Source of the DNA: Verpa conica
Taxonomy: Eukaryota; Ascomycota; Pezizomycetes; Pezizales; Morchellaceae
Assembly (NCBI GenBank): GCA_033030425.1
Contig: JAUFSD010000018.1
Span: 496,001 to 560,000 of the forward strand
DNA length: 64,000 nucleotides
Direction of reading: 5' to 3'
The notes below the pieces were generated by a model that worked only from the letters and a program-made list of their open reading frames with translations, did not search any database and was not told where the DNA came from. The position numbers and the translations under genes are program-made. Position 1 is the first letter of the stretch, and every line of letters begins with the position of its first letter. This document shows positions 46,255 to 57,979 of this stretch, one piece after another.

Positions 46255-47573
46255 CTACCTAGGCCCCTGCCCTTTCTTCTCTGGCAGTTCACTCTCATAA
46301 ATTTTACTAAAAAGCGCTCTATCTCCTTCAAAGGTCCCTCGTGCAATACTCGTGCGTACGGCAGTAAAGAAGGACTCTATAGTACGGATATTATGGATTT
46401 GTAGTAGCACCCAAGCTGTCATCTCCTTTGCTATTAGTAAATGCTGGATATACGCACGGTGATGTTTCCGGCATGCGTAGCAAGCACAGTTATGACTAAG
46501 TGGGGAGAGGTCGGCAGAGTATTCCTTGCTCCATAGATCCACTCCTAGTGGCTGTAGCCCACCCGTACCTGCCTCTGCTGCCTCTTCGCAGGTGACGACC
46601 TGCGGTCGAGGGAACTCAAAGTCTAGCGCAATTCCGGCATCCGTAACCCCTGTAATAAATGCTAGATTAAATATATCAACCCCCCACTCTACCTGTTGTA
46701 GCACCTTGTGGGGGTTCCCAGGATCATCTAGACTCATCCTCGGGAGTCCTTCAAGTTCCTGCGGCAACTCCACCGCTAGACTGCTATCGTACAAGGCTAG
46801 ACCTGACAAGCTGGAGGCGGCAGCCGTAAGTCCATCTATATAGTATGATTGTTGTTCGAATTCCAATGGTAGCAGTGGAGCGAATATGTGAGGGGTATAT
46901 TCAGGGAGAGTAGGTGTCTTATTTATTAATTCCTGTAGCCACAGCTCAGTCCGGAATACCATCTTCGGTGCACGGTGTCTCCCAGGAGCAGTCTGCGGGA
47001 TGTCTGGGAGGCCGAGGACGATGTCGGGTCGGAGGCGGGAAACTGCGGCTACATAGTCGTCTACCTTCAACATACGGAAGCCTACGCTTGTGAGTATGGC
47101 GAGAGAATGATCTGTGTTTGAGGCGGCTGTAGTAACGGGAGGAACCCGTCGTCCGGCTAGGATGAGAAGTGCGTTTGACGGTGTCGAGGTGAATGTTCGT
47201 AGTGTTCCAGGGTGGTTGTAGATTGGGACATTTGGGGGGAACTTTTCGATGACTGTTTAGATAGAAGGGTGAGCTACAGACTGTTGGGCGGGGGGAGTAG
47301 TTGTGATATTAGAAGGAGAGAATGTGAAGTACAGTCTTCCAGTGCAACATAGATTCCCTTGATATTTGTATGGTCTCTAAGGTTGTCGTGGGAAAGGTGA
47401 GGTACTGCACCACGGGAAGTAGGAGCTATGAAAGAGGGTGTGTCGAGGGTGACTTTATTGAGTGTGAGACAGCCTAACCGGGGACCTGAAGAGGTGGAGA
47501 GGAGACGAAAGTACATTTCTGGATATCCTGAGTTGCTCTCAGATGCCTCTGAGTTGATATTTTCTGAATTCAT
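46255..47573 (-). CDS. QTRT2: Queuine tRNA-ribosyltransferase accessory subunit
   Basis: Non-catalytic partner of the eukaryotic tRNA-guanine transglycosylase, which puts queuine at position 34 of GUN-anticodon tRNAs. Two exons, complement(46255-47252,47333-47573), 1239 nt, 412 aa. The N-terminus LLSTSSGPRLGCLTL, then TLDTPSFIAPTSRGAVPHLS and GIYVALEDFIEKFPPN, matches the TGT fold. The zinc site is C336, C338, C341 (HNCACYACRKHH) and H367 (WVLLQIHN), with AYIQHLLIAKEMTAW between. Human QTRT2 is about 415 aa. The start at 47573 was preferred over an in-frame ATG at 47621. Queuine salvage by the organism is implied, provided QTRT1 exists elsewhere. Confidence 0.9.
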
Positions 47574-49373
47574 GATGGTCAAAGTGGGGTGAAGTTGTGG
47601 GGTAGAGGGGGGGTAATACATATAGTATTGGTAGTGGTGGTCTCTTACCCAGCCCTAGTGGTTAAGGCAAAGATACAGAAGCTAGGTCATATACAATCTA
47701 TTTAGGGGCTGTAAGCGTCTTTCCAATACAGCTCATTATAAATGGGCCAATAGGTTAGAAGTGAAATCTCCTTTAATGTGGTGCCTTCCCCACTGAGGCT
47801 CAGCTCAAACAGATGCCAAGAAATGCAGAGTCCCCCCGGGGTTAAAGTCACTAAGAAAAAGTGCTTGGATCATAAATTTATAAGAGGTGTCCATGAGATG
47901 ACCCCTATGACATTAAAGAGGACACAATGTGTCAAGTTACTTACTACTCCACGAGATAATACCAAGCTCATGGCCCGACTCATTGAGTATGTTTTTAGAT
48001 CCAGGCGGGCTCCTTAACAAAGTATGGTGAGATATATGTGCGAACTGTAAAATAAATACATGTCTCACTACTGGGGTTTTGTTTAATACCCATGCGGTTA
48101 TTATTATAAGCCAGGTTACCAAATAGTCGATAACAAGAGACCAGATGAAAGGGAATGAGGCCATATTCAAGTTCTTCACTGCTCTTTCATTTGAATATTT
48201 CATCATCCAGACGCTATCCTGGAATTCTCCACTTATATGTACATATATGTTCTGGCCTGGGAGCGGACAGGTAGGCATCCCCTGAATGGGTTACCTGTTG
48301 GAGGGATACCAGTGTCCCCCATATGGGCAGGTGATAAATTATTACTCAATTAATACAGGCAATCCTAAATAAATTAAGTTAGTAGTTAGAAAAATATTAG
48401 CTTATCCTGAGATGCTTTTAGGATTTGTTATGATTTTATACCATGCATTGTTGTCTCTAGGGATTTTTATATGGTGGGCACTTTTTGGTAGCAAACAATA
48501 GTTATGTGTTATCTGACAAACATGAGTGCTTTATGAGCGATGTGCTTGGATAAAATAGGGCAAAATAGCTGTCTACCCGTTCAGGGTATGCAGTGTGTCC
48601 CTCCAACGTGCCAGAACATATATATGATTGAGCCGAATATTACTACTGATTTAAGTAACTCATGTAATTTAGCCCCCGCAAGGTGAATATTGACGAGCGA
48701 ATTCAAGAAATCTCAGACCTCAAATATATAGGGTCTTGCTAGGTCTCATAGCCTTACTTTATTTAGCAAGTCCCACCGACCCGATCAAACAATCGCTTTG
48801 GACTGCCCCTCCTCCTGGATTTAGTCAAGCTTCATATTTTCTAGGGCTCATAACTCTAGAAACTACGTAGGGATTTACCTTTAGTACTATACCTATCAAT
48901 CGATAATATACTCCTACTGTCCTCTTCTGTCGGGCTGTATTTCTTCATTCAATGTCCACAAAACCAAACTACAACCTAGGAGTAGCATGCTAAAGATAAA
49001 AAAACCTCAAAAGGGACATAAAGAAATGGATCTATGTTGATGTGCTTCACTGTAATCACTACAGCAAGACTACGACCAAAAGGCAAAACCATTGGTAGGA
49101 CCCCTTCAATACTACATTGGCTCTAGAATAGGATATACATAGATGGATAGGAGTCAAGGAAATTACTTTACTAGGGGAACTAAAGAACTATTGGTACTGG
49201 TGGCGGAATAAGGAATGATCCTGCCCATCACCTATCACCTATCACTCACCTTTATCACGTGATAATGCAGCGAATACCTCATACCGCACCTCCACCTCCA
49301 CCTGCTCGTTATCAACCACACAATCCCCCTCTCACTACAGCCAATTGTTTTACTTACACTCTACTCAATAAAC
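47574..49373. other. Intergenic between QTRT2 and the small subunit gene
   Basis: About 1.8 kb, AT-rich with scattered short frames and no supportable gene. The final 120 bases contain an ATCACCTATCACCTATCAC repeat and a pyrimidine-rich leader for the gene at 49374. Confidence 0.55.
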
Positions 49374-49684
49374 ATGTCCAAAGTCCTCGGCTGGGCCGCA
49401 TTCGGTGCTCTCCCCCTCCTCCCAAATTCCGACCATCTCGCTAACAACCAGTAGGGATGGCCGTCCGCTGGTGGCAGCTCGGAATTGAAATGCGTCCGTT
49501 CCTCGCAAAGGAAACACTGATTCACTACCCACTCTACGCGGGGATCACAGGGTCATTTGGGTATTGGCTTATGGGGGTTGAGCAGCGGCAGATGAAGTAT
49601 CTTAATGATCGCCGTGAGGCGTTGCTGGAAAAGCGGAGAAGGTATGCTGAGGTTGGAGGTGATGGGGCGGCGGCGGCGGTCTAG
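49374..49684 (+). CDS. Small mitochondrial membrane protein, probable complex I accessory subunit
   Basis: Two exons, join(49374-49404,49455-49684), 261 nt, 86 aa. It reads MSKVLGWAAFGMAVRWWQLG, then EMRPFLAKETLIHYPLYAG, a glycine-containing hydrophobic segment ITGSFGYWLMGVEQRQMKYL, and a basic charged tail (RREALLEKRRRYAEV). I recall very similar small fungal proteins annotated as the NADH-ubiquinone oxidoreductase 14 kDa subunit; this is memory of family resemblance, not a search. The first intron is only 50 nt and its donor (GTGCTC) is weak. The in-frame ATG at 49457 could be a start if that splice is wrong. Confidence 0.6.
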
Positions 49685-49911
49685 GTCTGGGACAAGGATT
49701 GTGGAGTAGAGGGCTTTGTACAGTTTATTTTCTTTCACTACTATCGTTGGGTGGGTTGGGGTACGCAATAAATGTCAACTCCAGATCTTTCATTGTTATG
49801 CGCATTTGTACACAATAACCCAAAATCAATGCTCAAGAGAAATACTCATAATACCATGCTACACTACAGTACAATACACTTGGATATCCGCCCACAAGAA
49901 ATCTATCCCCC

Positions 49912-52878
49912 TTATGCAAAACTAATACTCCAATCCTTAATAATAGCAACCTTGGGATCTCTTACGACTGCATAACTCGCTTTTCCATTAGTACCCTCTA
50001 CAACATTAATCTTTGCCTCCCACGTCTTACTTCCCTGTTTTACCTCAGCGACCTTCTTCCCCTTCCACTCATCAGTCACACCAACAACAATAACCCGCTC
50101 CACCCGTACGTCTTTCATCTCCTTGACATACTTTGCCGCTTTGGCCGGTTCAGGATTAAGGTTTCCGGACCGGAGTGTTTTATCCTGTGGGCTAAACATG
50201 AATGAACGGTGAATAAACGCGCCATTCTGATTATCGTAGGTTTCACCATCATCAATGTATAATACACCACCAGCACTGCCCTCAGAGGAGAGCGCGATGA
50301 CAAGAGTGTAGGGGTCGTATTTCATTAGTCCTGAGGACCTACGTGGGCGATCCTTACGTGGGATGATGTGTCCGCCACGCATAAGCATAGGGATAGACTC
50401 AAGGGGCGCAGGGATAGTGTGTACACCTTTACCAGTGTATGTGGCGTAACTAAAGTAGTTATAATATGGATGATTGTCCTCGGGGATATAAACAGATGTT
50501 TCCGTAACACCCTCAGCAACGACTGGTTTAACGAGCATTCCAGTATCACCAAGGTAAAATTGATCGTCAATTCCAAAACCGGACTCGTCATCAGGGAACA
50601 TGACAAAATGAGGCCGGAGGATCGGCATCCCTTCCCAGGAAGCACGGTGGAAAGCGGTGTACCAGGCAGGGAGGAGTGAGTAGCGGAGACGGATGGCGTC
50701 GCGAATGATGGACGTGTAAGGTTCACCTGCAAGGTATGGTTCACGGCGTTTGGCATCAATATGGGCGTGGCCACGGAAGAAGGGGTAGAAGGCTCCAGCT
50801 TGGTACCAGCGAGTTAGAAGCTCCTTGCTTGGGTTTCCGAAGAAGCCACCAACATCGGCTCCAGCAAAAGGCATACCGGCGATACCTTGAGCAAGTAACA
50901 TAGGGAATGCTTGTGCGAGATGGTCCCAGTCTGCTTGGTTGTCACCTGTCCACATGGCTGCGCTTCTCTGAGAGCCAGCGAAGTAGGACCTGGTCAACAC
51001 GAATGGGCGTCTCTCCTTTCCAGGGCCGAGACGGCTCTTGAGAGCTTCAAATGTGGCATTGTGAAATGTCATTCCGTTTAAGTTATGCACATCTCTATGC
51101 TCCCAGTTACCATGATGAATGTTATCCTTTGGCATGGTGGTCTCAGGACCGTTGAAGACAGACGGCTCGTTCATGTCATTCCAGATCCAGGTGTTGGGCA
51201 TGGAGCCAACGAACTTCTTGAAGTCAAAAAGAGTCTTCCACCAGGCTATTGCGGCAGGATTGAAGCAATCGATCCAGTGGGAGGAACCCGGCCAGCACCA
51301 ACCCTCATAAATCTTTTGGCCAGTCTTGTCCATGACACCGAGGCCCTTATCAACGAGCTCATTGCCGATGTCATAACTTTTATCATTCTTGATGTGCGGA
51401 TCAATGATTGCAACAAGCTATACTTATTAGCGGGAATCACATATATGCTCGATATTGGGTAAGTCTACCTTCCTCTCCCTCTTCTCTAGTGTCTTGAGCA
51501 TACTCTGGGGTTTACTAAAAGTCAACGGATCCCAAGTGAAGTATTTCTTGCTGTCGGTATACTCGATATCCAACCAGATGACATCGTACGGAATATCAAA
51601 TTTGTCAAATTTACGGTCAACATCCTTGACATCATCCTGAGAGACGTAGTTCCACCTGCATTGGTGGTAGGCAATTGAGAAAGCCGCAGGCAGCGCAGTG
51701 AACCCTGTAAGATCCCCATATTGCTTATACAACCAAGCAGAGCTAGGCCCAGGAAGCACAAAAATATCCAAAAGACCACTTTCAGATATCCAATGAGTCT
51801 GTGTGGTCGCTCTTTCGGACGAAATGGCATTAGGATTGGGATTTTTCTTGACAATGTCGACCCATGTTTCAGCAGCAGAAAGCCAGAAGACACCAACTGT
51901 GGACCCCTTCTTCTGCGCTTGCATGAATGGGATGGAACCATAGAGAGTCATGGGGGAATCTGTCTCATACTCGAAGACATCCGCATTGTATAGACGGTAC
52001 GGCTCATTGTAGTTACCGTCACCACCGCGGGTCTCCTTAAGTGACAGACTAGTGGCATGCTCGGGGATACCGTAGACGTGGTCATAACCGGGGAAACTAA
52101 TATCCATAGCAATCGACTCGGGACCTTTTCGATGTTTAGCAATTAATCATTAGCTTTAAGTTTGGAGCTTGGTACCTCTAGGCTTGGAGTCCGTATTTCC
52201 GCCGAATGTCTCCTCCCACCAAGTATTTTCATCTTCACTCTTCTCGCCTTCAGTCTCCGTCTTCGGTCTCCAGTGCTCAATATTCATAAAGTTTCTCTCA
52301 TTTAGTACCACCTGCGCCTCACCATTTCTAAGGAACCGTACACTAAATGGCTTATGTGTAATCTTCACCTGGTACCCCGGCGGCCCATATGCAACGCTTG
52401 TAGTCCCATCCTCCGTCTTAATAATAGCCTCCTTGTAGAAATTCTCTCCTCCAACCAGCGCCCACTTGGCCGCCTCGTTATACCGCTCTTTCCTTGCCTT
52501 ACTCCCATGCCTAAGCTCAATCTGGCCAGTCATCCGCTTCGCTTCATCAATTGTAACCCTTGCAACACCATTATCCAAAAAGGAGAAAACGAATGGTAGC
52601 TCGACATGCTCGCCCTCGCCAGCACTCTTCAAGATAGTCCCCGTGAGAACACCATCCTTGAGGGCCATAGTTTGCACATCGAGTTCGTAGGGCGATGCCC
52701 AAGCAGCACCAGCAGCAGTGGCTCGGTCGGCGAGAGCTCGATTACGCCGGCAGAAGCCAGACTGTGAGCAGGTCTTGAAATTCTCGTGTTTAACCGTTTT
52801 GGCGACTTGAATAAGAGAGAGGAAAGAGATAAAGAGGACCCCGACTGAGGATTTTCCGAGTGGGTTTAGTTGGCGCAT
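49912..52878 (-). CDS. ROT2: Glucosidase II catalytic alpha subunit (GH31)
   Basis: ER enzyme that trims the two inner glucoses from N-glycans during glycoprotein folding. Three exons, complement(49912-51417,51469-52124,52176-52878), 2865 nt, 954 aa, equal to the yeast length. Residues about 8-27 form a signal sequence (GKSSVGVLFISFLSLIQVA). The N-terminal block HENFKTCSQSGFCRRNR is diagnostic for glucosidase II. GH31 catalytic motifs: nucleophile Asp534 in WIWNDMNEPS and acid/base Asp612 in WTGDNQADW, plus GADVGGFFGNP and WYQAGAFYPFFRGHAH. No HDEL-type signal is expected, because the beta subunit retains it. It is divergent from TAD3. Confidence 0.95.
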
Positions 52879-53283
52879 GACAGCGATTTTTTTGGGGGGG
52901 GTAGGGCGTTAAGCAGTAAATACAGTACTCAGGAGGCGCAACCGGTACTGCTACCTGGTAATTGAGGCGTAAAGCTACCCCAGTTTTTTCTTCAGGAACT
53001 GAAGATGTGTGTGAGTATGGGTGTGCGGAACGTGGAATTGTTTGAGTAGTCGAGTGTGTGAGATGAGGAAGGCCTCGGGATTACATGTATATGATCAAGG
53101 TCGACCGAAACCAGCCAGGTGTCTTGAAGGCTGGAGAACCCTAACCCTATATCAGTACTAAATGTACTCTGAGGTATACATCGTACTTGGCGTGTGGGTA
53201 AATATAGGAAATAAAGTTAGAACCCTACCTGGTGATCGGTACCGGGTAACTATTTATGTAGTACTAGCTCTTGATGCACGTAA

Positions 53284-53584
53284 TACTCGTAGTCTTCAAG
53301 TGTTTCCGGAATACGGTAACTAGGAGCGCCGTGTCTTCCTACGAGATCATTTTTATAGTAAAACACCTGTCTCGTGCCCAGCCTTTGTTGAACTTGGCGC
53401 CAAGGCTCGCGCCTTGCGCAGTCTTTAGTTCAATTAAGGTCATATTTACTACCAATCACAAGAAGGCTGGGCACGAGACAGATAAAACACCTATGGGGCA
53501 CACTACACCTTGAAGATACAATGTAACATTAGGCAAGACATGGCGCTGTTACCATATTCCGGGAACGCTTGAAGACTATGAGTA
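53284..53584. mobile_element. TA-flanked foldback MITE, 301 bp
   Basis: Ends are CTCGTAGTCTTCAAGTGTTT and, inverted, CTCATAGTCTTCAAGCGTTC; about 31 of 35 positions match through GGTAAC. TA flanks both sides. It carries a second, smaller inverted-repeat insertion (53369-53482). It lies in the ROT2/TAD3 divergent promoter region. No coding capacity. Confidence 0.8.
53369..53482. mobile_element. Inverted-repeat insertion nested in the 301-bp MITE
   Basis: Ends CTGTCTCGTGCCCAGCCTT and the exact inverse AAGGCTGGGCACGAGACAG enclose about 75 bp containing GGCGCCAAGGCTCGCGCC. The direct repeat TAAAACAC occurs immediately left and (after one A) right of it, as an 8-bp target duplication would. This fits a tiny hAT-like MITE. 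Confidence 0.7.
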
Positions 53585-53878
53585 CTCTGATTCACCTACG
53601 GTAGTTCTTGGTGTTTCTATGTTTACATAGATAACGAGAGCACATGTAATAGTACATTTATTAATTATATAGAGCTGAGATTTCTATCAGTCACAGTCCC
53701 CATAGCCCTACCCCTGGTGCACGTGTCCCCCTGCTGTTATCGATAAGATCTTACCCCCCTTCCTAGAAACCCTAACCCAATAAAAAAAAGGAATGTCCTC
53801 ATCCATTTATTGTCTTAGATCTTCTCACCTCTCACTCGTTCAGCATTTGAAGAAACCACGGAATCATCACATCTTACC

Positions 53879-55177
53879 ATGTCACCTCTCACCCCCTCAG
53901 GAGGTGTGCCTTCTCCGTATGAACACAGCGGAATATTTATCACCGCTTCTAGAAATATACGAGATGGGACACTTTCTTATGATACCATAAAGCCTACTGG
54001 GAAACTTGTCCCTCTCAGGACATTAGAAGAGCTGAAAGCTGCTATAAAAACAAGTATCTTCCCTCTACAACCCATCCAGCTACTTGTAATCTAGCCCCTT
54101 TCTATCTCCTCTTCTTACTAACACCTGACCCCCCTCCTCTTCTCTCAAGCCAACATATACACCCTCCCCATCCCTGCAAAATCTGTCAATTCCGTCCTAG
54201 CCTCCCTCCGCACCATCCTTCCCACCCCCAACCCCCTTCAGCACCTTCGCCGCCTCATCAAACCATCCTTCCTCCCTCCATCGGTAGCCGAAAAGATCCC
54301 ACTCGCTACTACAACGGCTGCGTACAAGTTCCCCGTTATGTACATGCTTGTCTGCCCAATCTCCCATATTTCTCTCCCAGAGCTTGAGTCGTTCCTATCT
54401 GTACTCCCTGTATTTACCGAAGAGGATCCAGATGGACCGCGTATTAGCATAATTCCCGTTCCTTCCTGTCCGCCTATCTCGGCATCCCAAGCACTCGAAT
54501 GGTCAGAAAAATACTGGCCAACGGTGTATAAACGTGGTAATCCATATGGACCCCACCCAGCAGCGGTCGAAAACGCGGTAAGGAAATTATGTAGGGCAGG
54601 AGAGTACATAGATATTGCCCGGAACATTGGGTTAGCGGCAGCTGATGCGGGGGTGGGGGAGCGGTTCGGCTGCGTTGTTGTTGACCCGGAATCAGGCGGA
54701 GTTGTGGCCGCTGCGGGTGATGGAAGATGTGCTGCGGTTAAGGGATGGGGAAACCCATTGAACCATTCAGTCATGAGGGCTGTTGCAATGGTTGCACAGA
54801 AGAGACTTAAGAACGGAGAACAGGTCATGCCAGAGAATCCGTGTAAACCCTTAACAGATCTTGAAAGGCGGTATTTCGAAATTAAATCTACCCAGGAGGC
54901 AGGTAAAAATAGAGAAGGGTATTTGTGTCATAATATGCATATATATATATCTCATGAGCCATGCGTTATGTGTACTATGGCTTTGCTTCACAGCAGAGTA
55001 GGGATGGTGGTATTCGGGCAGAGAGTTTCAGGCACGGGGGCCCTGATGGCGGAAGGTGAGAGTGGGGAGGAGAGTGGGTATGGGCTGTTTTGGAGAGGGG
55101 AACTTAATTGGAAATTTCTGTGTTGGCAGTGGGTTGACGAAGAGAGGGCAGAGATATCTAAGGGAGTGTCTGTATAG
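53879..55177 (+). CDS. TAD3: tRNA-specific adenosine deaminase subunit Tad3
   Basis: Structural partner of Tad2 in the heterodimer that converts A34 to inosine in tRNA anticodons. Two exons, join(53879-54053,54150-55177), 1203 nt, 400 aa. The deaminase zinc ligands are His264 (NHSV), Cys330 and Cys333 (HEPCVMC). The catalytic Glu of the HxE motif is Val266, as in all Tad3 proteins, so the subunit itself is inactive. The N-terminal half (VPLRTLEELKAAIKTS, YTLPIPAKSVNSVLASLR) matches Tad3 N-domains. The first ATG of the frame is used. It is divergent from ROT2; an AAACCCTAACCC motif is 100 bp upstream. Confidence 0.92.
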
Positions 55178-56060
55178 GACTTATTTTTTGCTACTATTAT
55201 GCTGGGGGGTTCGGGGAATATAGATTTAGGTATCCCGGGGGGGGGGGGCGTTTTGTTTCCAGGGTAAAGCACGAACTATTATATTTACGTTGGAAAGCAT
55301 AAGTGCATGTACCCTGATCCCCCCTACAATGGATACTGATATAGGGGACTCTTGCTGATATTTTACAAGGGACAAAACATAAAGTACATTAATACAAAGG
55401 GCACTAAAAAAGGAAATCCCAGAATCATCTTAAATCGCAGCCCTCCTTCGAGATCCCTAAGAGATGCCCCACACACAAGAACAGTGGTGTCTCAGATAAG
55501 TACAGCTGCATTTGCGGGGTGCGTTGGGAAATCCATGGGACGGCTCCATGCGCATCCATTCCCCACTCAGACACAAAGCAATTGTCATGCAGGTGATGGA
55601 AACCGTTCCTCACCACACTCCATCCATTCACCCATCAAAACGGGCATCTACATAAAGTAACAGATACGATACAGACCTATGGTATTGATCCTCATCTTCG
55701 ATGTTCGTCTGTGGGCCAACAATATGCACGAACACGTTGCCAACTAGTGACTCCACCAACGGGACCCAGCTTTTCCCCTCACAGTAGGCAGCTCAGCTCC
55801 AAGCAGGACATACCTAGAGGCGAAGGAGAAAAATCACCTACTAGACCACATTTGAAAAAACTGCCCTGTCAATCTCCACACAAAGACCTCTTCTGCCTGT
55901 TCCTCGATCGTTACAGTAGTGTCTGTCTCCAGCTAGGTACAGTACGTACATATCACTCACACCACGCCTACACCACACATCTGCCAGTATCTACCTACGG
56001 TATCTATAGTACACACCTTTCCCCCCCTCCCCCTCCCCCCACCGCCACCCCTGATTCGGC
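55178..56060. other. Intergenic between TAD3 and the coiled-coil gene
   Basis: About 880 bp. It includes an 11-base G-run near 55238 and a pyrimidine-rich stretch from 56020 just before the next ATG, consistent with promoter and leader. Open frames on both strands (55352-55660, 55711-56313) lack support. Confidence 0.5.
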
Positions 56061-57979
56061 ATGCCAGACTCCTCCAACAGCTCTGGAACCTCTTCCGAAA
56101 CTGCCCAGTCCTCGCTTCTCCGCCTTACCCGCCGCCACTCGCTCCCTGCGTCCACCACATTTAGTACCTTCCTTAGTCTGTGGGGTGCCGAAAATGCAAA
56201 CCGGGAGAATAGAGAGTGCTCCTCTAACTGTACAGAGAACGTCGATTCGGCAATTGCCAATAATAATTACCACCATCATCGCAGCGCGTCGATATCCGGT
56301 GATACATTGCTAAATGGAAACGGGAGTGGGAACGGGACCGCGGGGGTGGGAGGCAATAGACATAGGTATGGACATCGTCATACTAGGAGCGCTGTGGTGG
56401 ATACGCCCGTTATTGTCAAAAGCTATAACCCGGGACCAGCTGTTTCTAGAAATGCGTCTCCTCTACACGAGGTGTGTTTGTCATCTCCACCCCCACCCCC
56501 TCCCGCCTTCCCCACCAACAGGGGTCACAAACACATCTCTTTAATTTGTTTTGCGAATACTACCTACGTGTTTATACACATGAACCACATCACTAATCCA
56601 GAACTCAACGCAAAGGATGAAGACTCCGAGGATCTTGCACTCCCATCTATTGACTCTTTTTCATTTGATGGGATCTTGAAAGCTATTGATCCCGCGGGTA
56701 GAATGCACCTCACTCCGGTACCGCTGGAATAATACTAATCTAAGTGTAGTGACTACTACGCTCGATGCCGTGAGCAAGCTATGTGAAGAGTATCAAACAA
56801 GTCTACGGACAGAGGTCGATGCGCTCACAGACGCGCAAGGGGAGATTGACGCGATGATGAGGGAGGCGGATAAGCTGACGAACCAGGCTCTCAAAACGAC
56901 AAAGACAAGGACCGAGAGATTGGATGCGGAGGCAACAGGATTAAAAGGGGGTATGTATAATACCAAGTATACGGCGAGTGCGGGTTTGTTGATTTTGTTG
57001 CTGTATAGGCTCTACAGTAGATGCACTTGCTGAGGCTGCAGAGACTACCCATACAACCCTTACATCCATCATCACGACCCTACTTGCAATCGATGAGATG
57101 CTACCAGTGCAAGAGCGCCTATCACTGCTCACATCTGCCCACAAAAACCATTACCCAAAGCTCCACACTCTGCTTGCTGATAAAGCCCAAGAGATTGAGA
57201 TCCGTTTCCGTAACATTCGCTCCCCCGAATTACGCCCTATATCACGGCCACTATCAGTCCAAACCCTTATCTCCCGCCTTGACCTTGACCCCGGTGAATC
57301 CTCATCCTCAAGGGCAGCTGGTGACCCATCCATGTGGTCCCGTCGTCGTCTCTCGACTTCGTCGTCTCTGCTACTCAGCTCACCTACGGCATACAGGTCA
57401 GGCACATACACTCATCATCGGGGCTTATCCAGCCCACATTTACAACTCCGCACTATTCTACCCAGCCCAAGTAACGACTCAGACCAGCCAATAAGCGCGA
57501 GTGGTAGTTACTTCCCTATCGCGTCGCAAACAGCAACTGGGGTTAGTTTAGCTAGTCCTATGTATACCGCGCAGCAGCAACTCGCCGGATCGATCTCACC
57601 GCGCCTCGAACATCCCATGTCACCGCAGCTTCCATCACGGCGGTCAAGTGGGATGTGGTCGAGACGGGCATCTTCCGGAACATTGGCGGCATTTATGACC
57701 CATGAAAGTGATAACGGTACGAATTCCGGAATCCATGCCTCTCCGCCGAGGGGAAGTGATAGAGGAAGTGCAAGCCCGGCGAATTCGAAACCACCAAGTA
57801 CATGGCGCCATAGTGCAGGTAGCTGGGCAGGATTCTTTGGTGGGAGGAGCAGTAGGGGAAGTAGTGAGGTGTCAAAAGGGGTAAGCGCAGAGGAGAGGTT
57901 GAAGATGCTATTGCAGGCAGCGGGTGATGGCAGTTTGAAGAAAGGGAAGGGGAAGGGGAAAGGGGTTGAGGGAAGGTGA
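56061..57979 (+). CDS. Uncharacterised Ser-rich coiled-coil protein
   Basis: I do not recognise a named family. Three exons, join(56061-56697,56750-56950,57009-57979), 1809 nt, 602 aa. The first 150 residues are Ser/Asn/His-rich (NNNYHHHRSASISGD). A more conserved-looking block begins EDLALPSIDSFSFDGILKAI, then a predicted helical coiled coil of about 140 residues (VSKLCEEYQTSLRTEVDAL, AQGEIDAMMREADKLTNQAL, then LAIDEMLPVQERLSLL). The C-terminal 250 residues are disordered and Ser/Gly-rich, ending in a Lys/Gly repeat KKGKGKGKGVEGR. A 48-nt stretch at about 56474-56521 could be an in-frame intron. The splice at 56698 uses the acceptor GTGTAG, the only one keeping the frame open. Confidence 0.65.

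Larger units (their letters stand above)
52879..53878. promoter_or_regulatory. Divergent intergenic region ROT2 / TAD3 with telomere-like motifs and a nested MITE
   Basis: 1.0 kb between divergent starts. It contains AACCCTAACCCTA at 53137-53149, AAACCCTAACCC at 53767-53778, a T-run/G-run junction near 52887 and the foldback element at 53284-53584. No gene. Confidence 0.5.

Noticed and set aside
54238..54828. 196-codon minus frame
   Set aside because: Antisense shadow of the TAD3 second exon.
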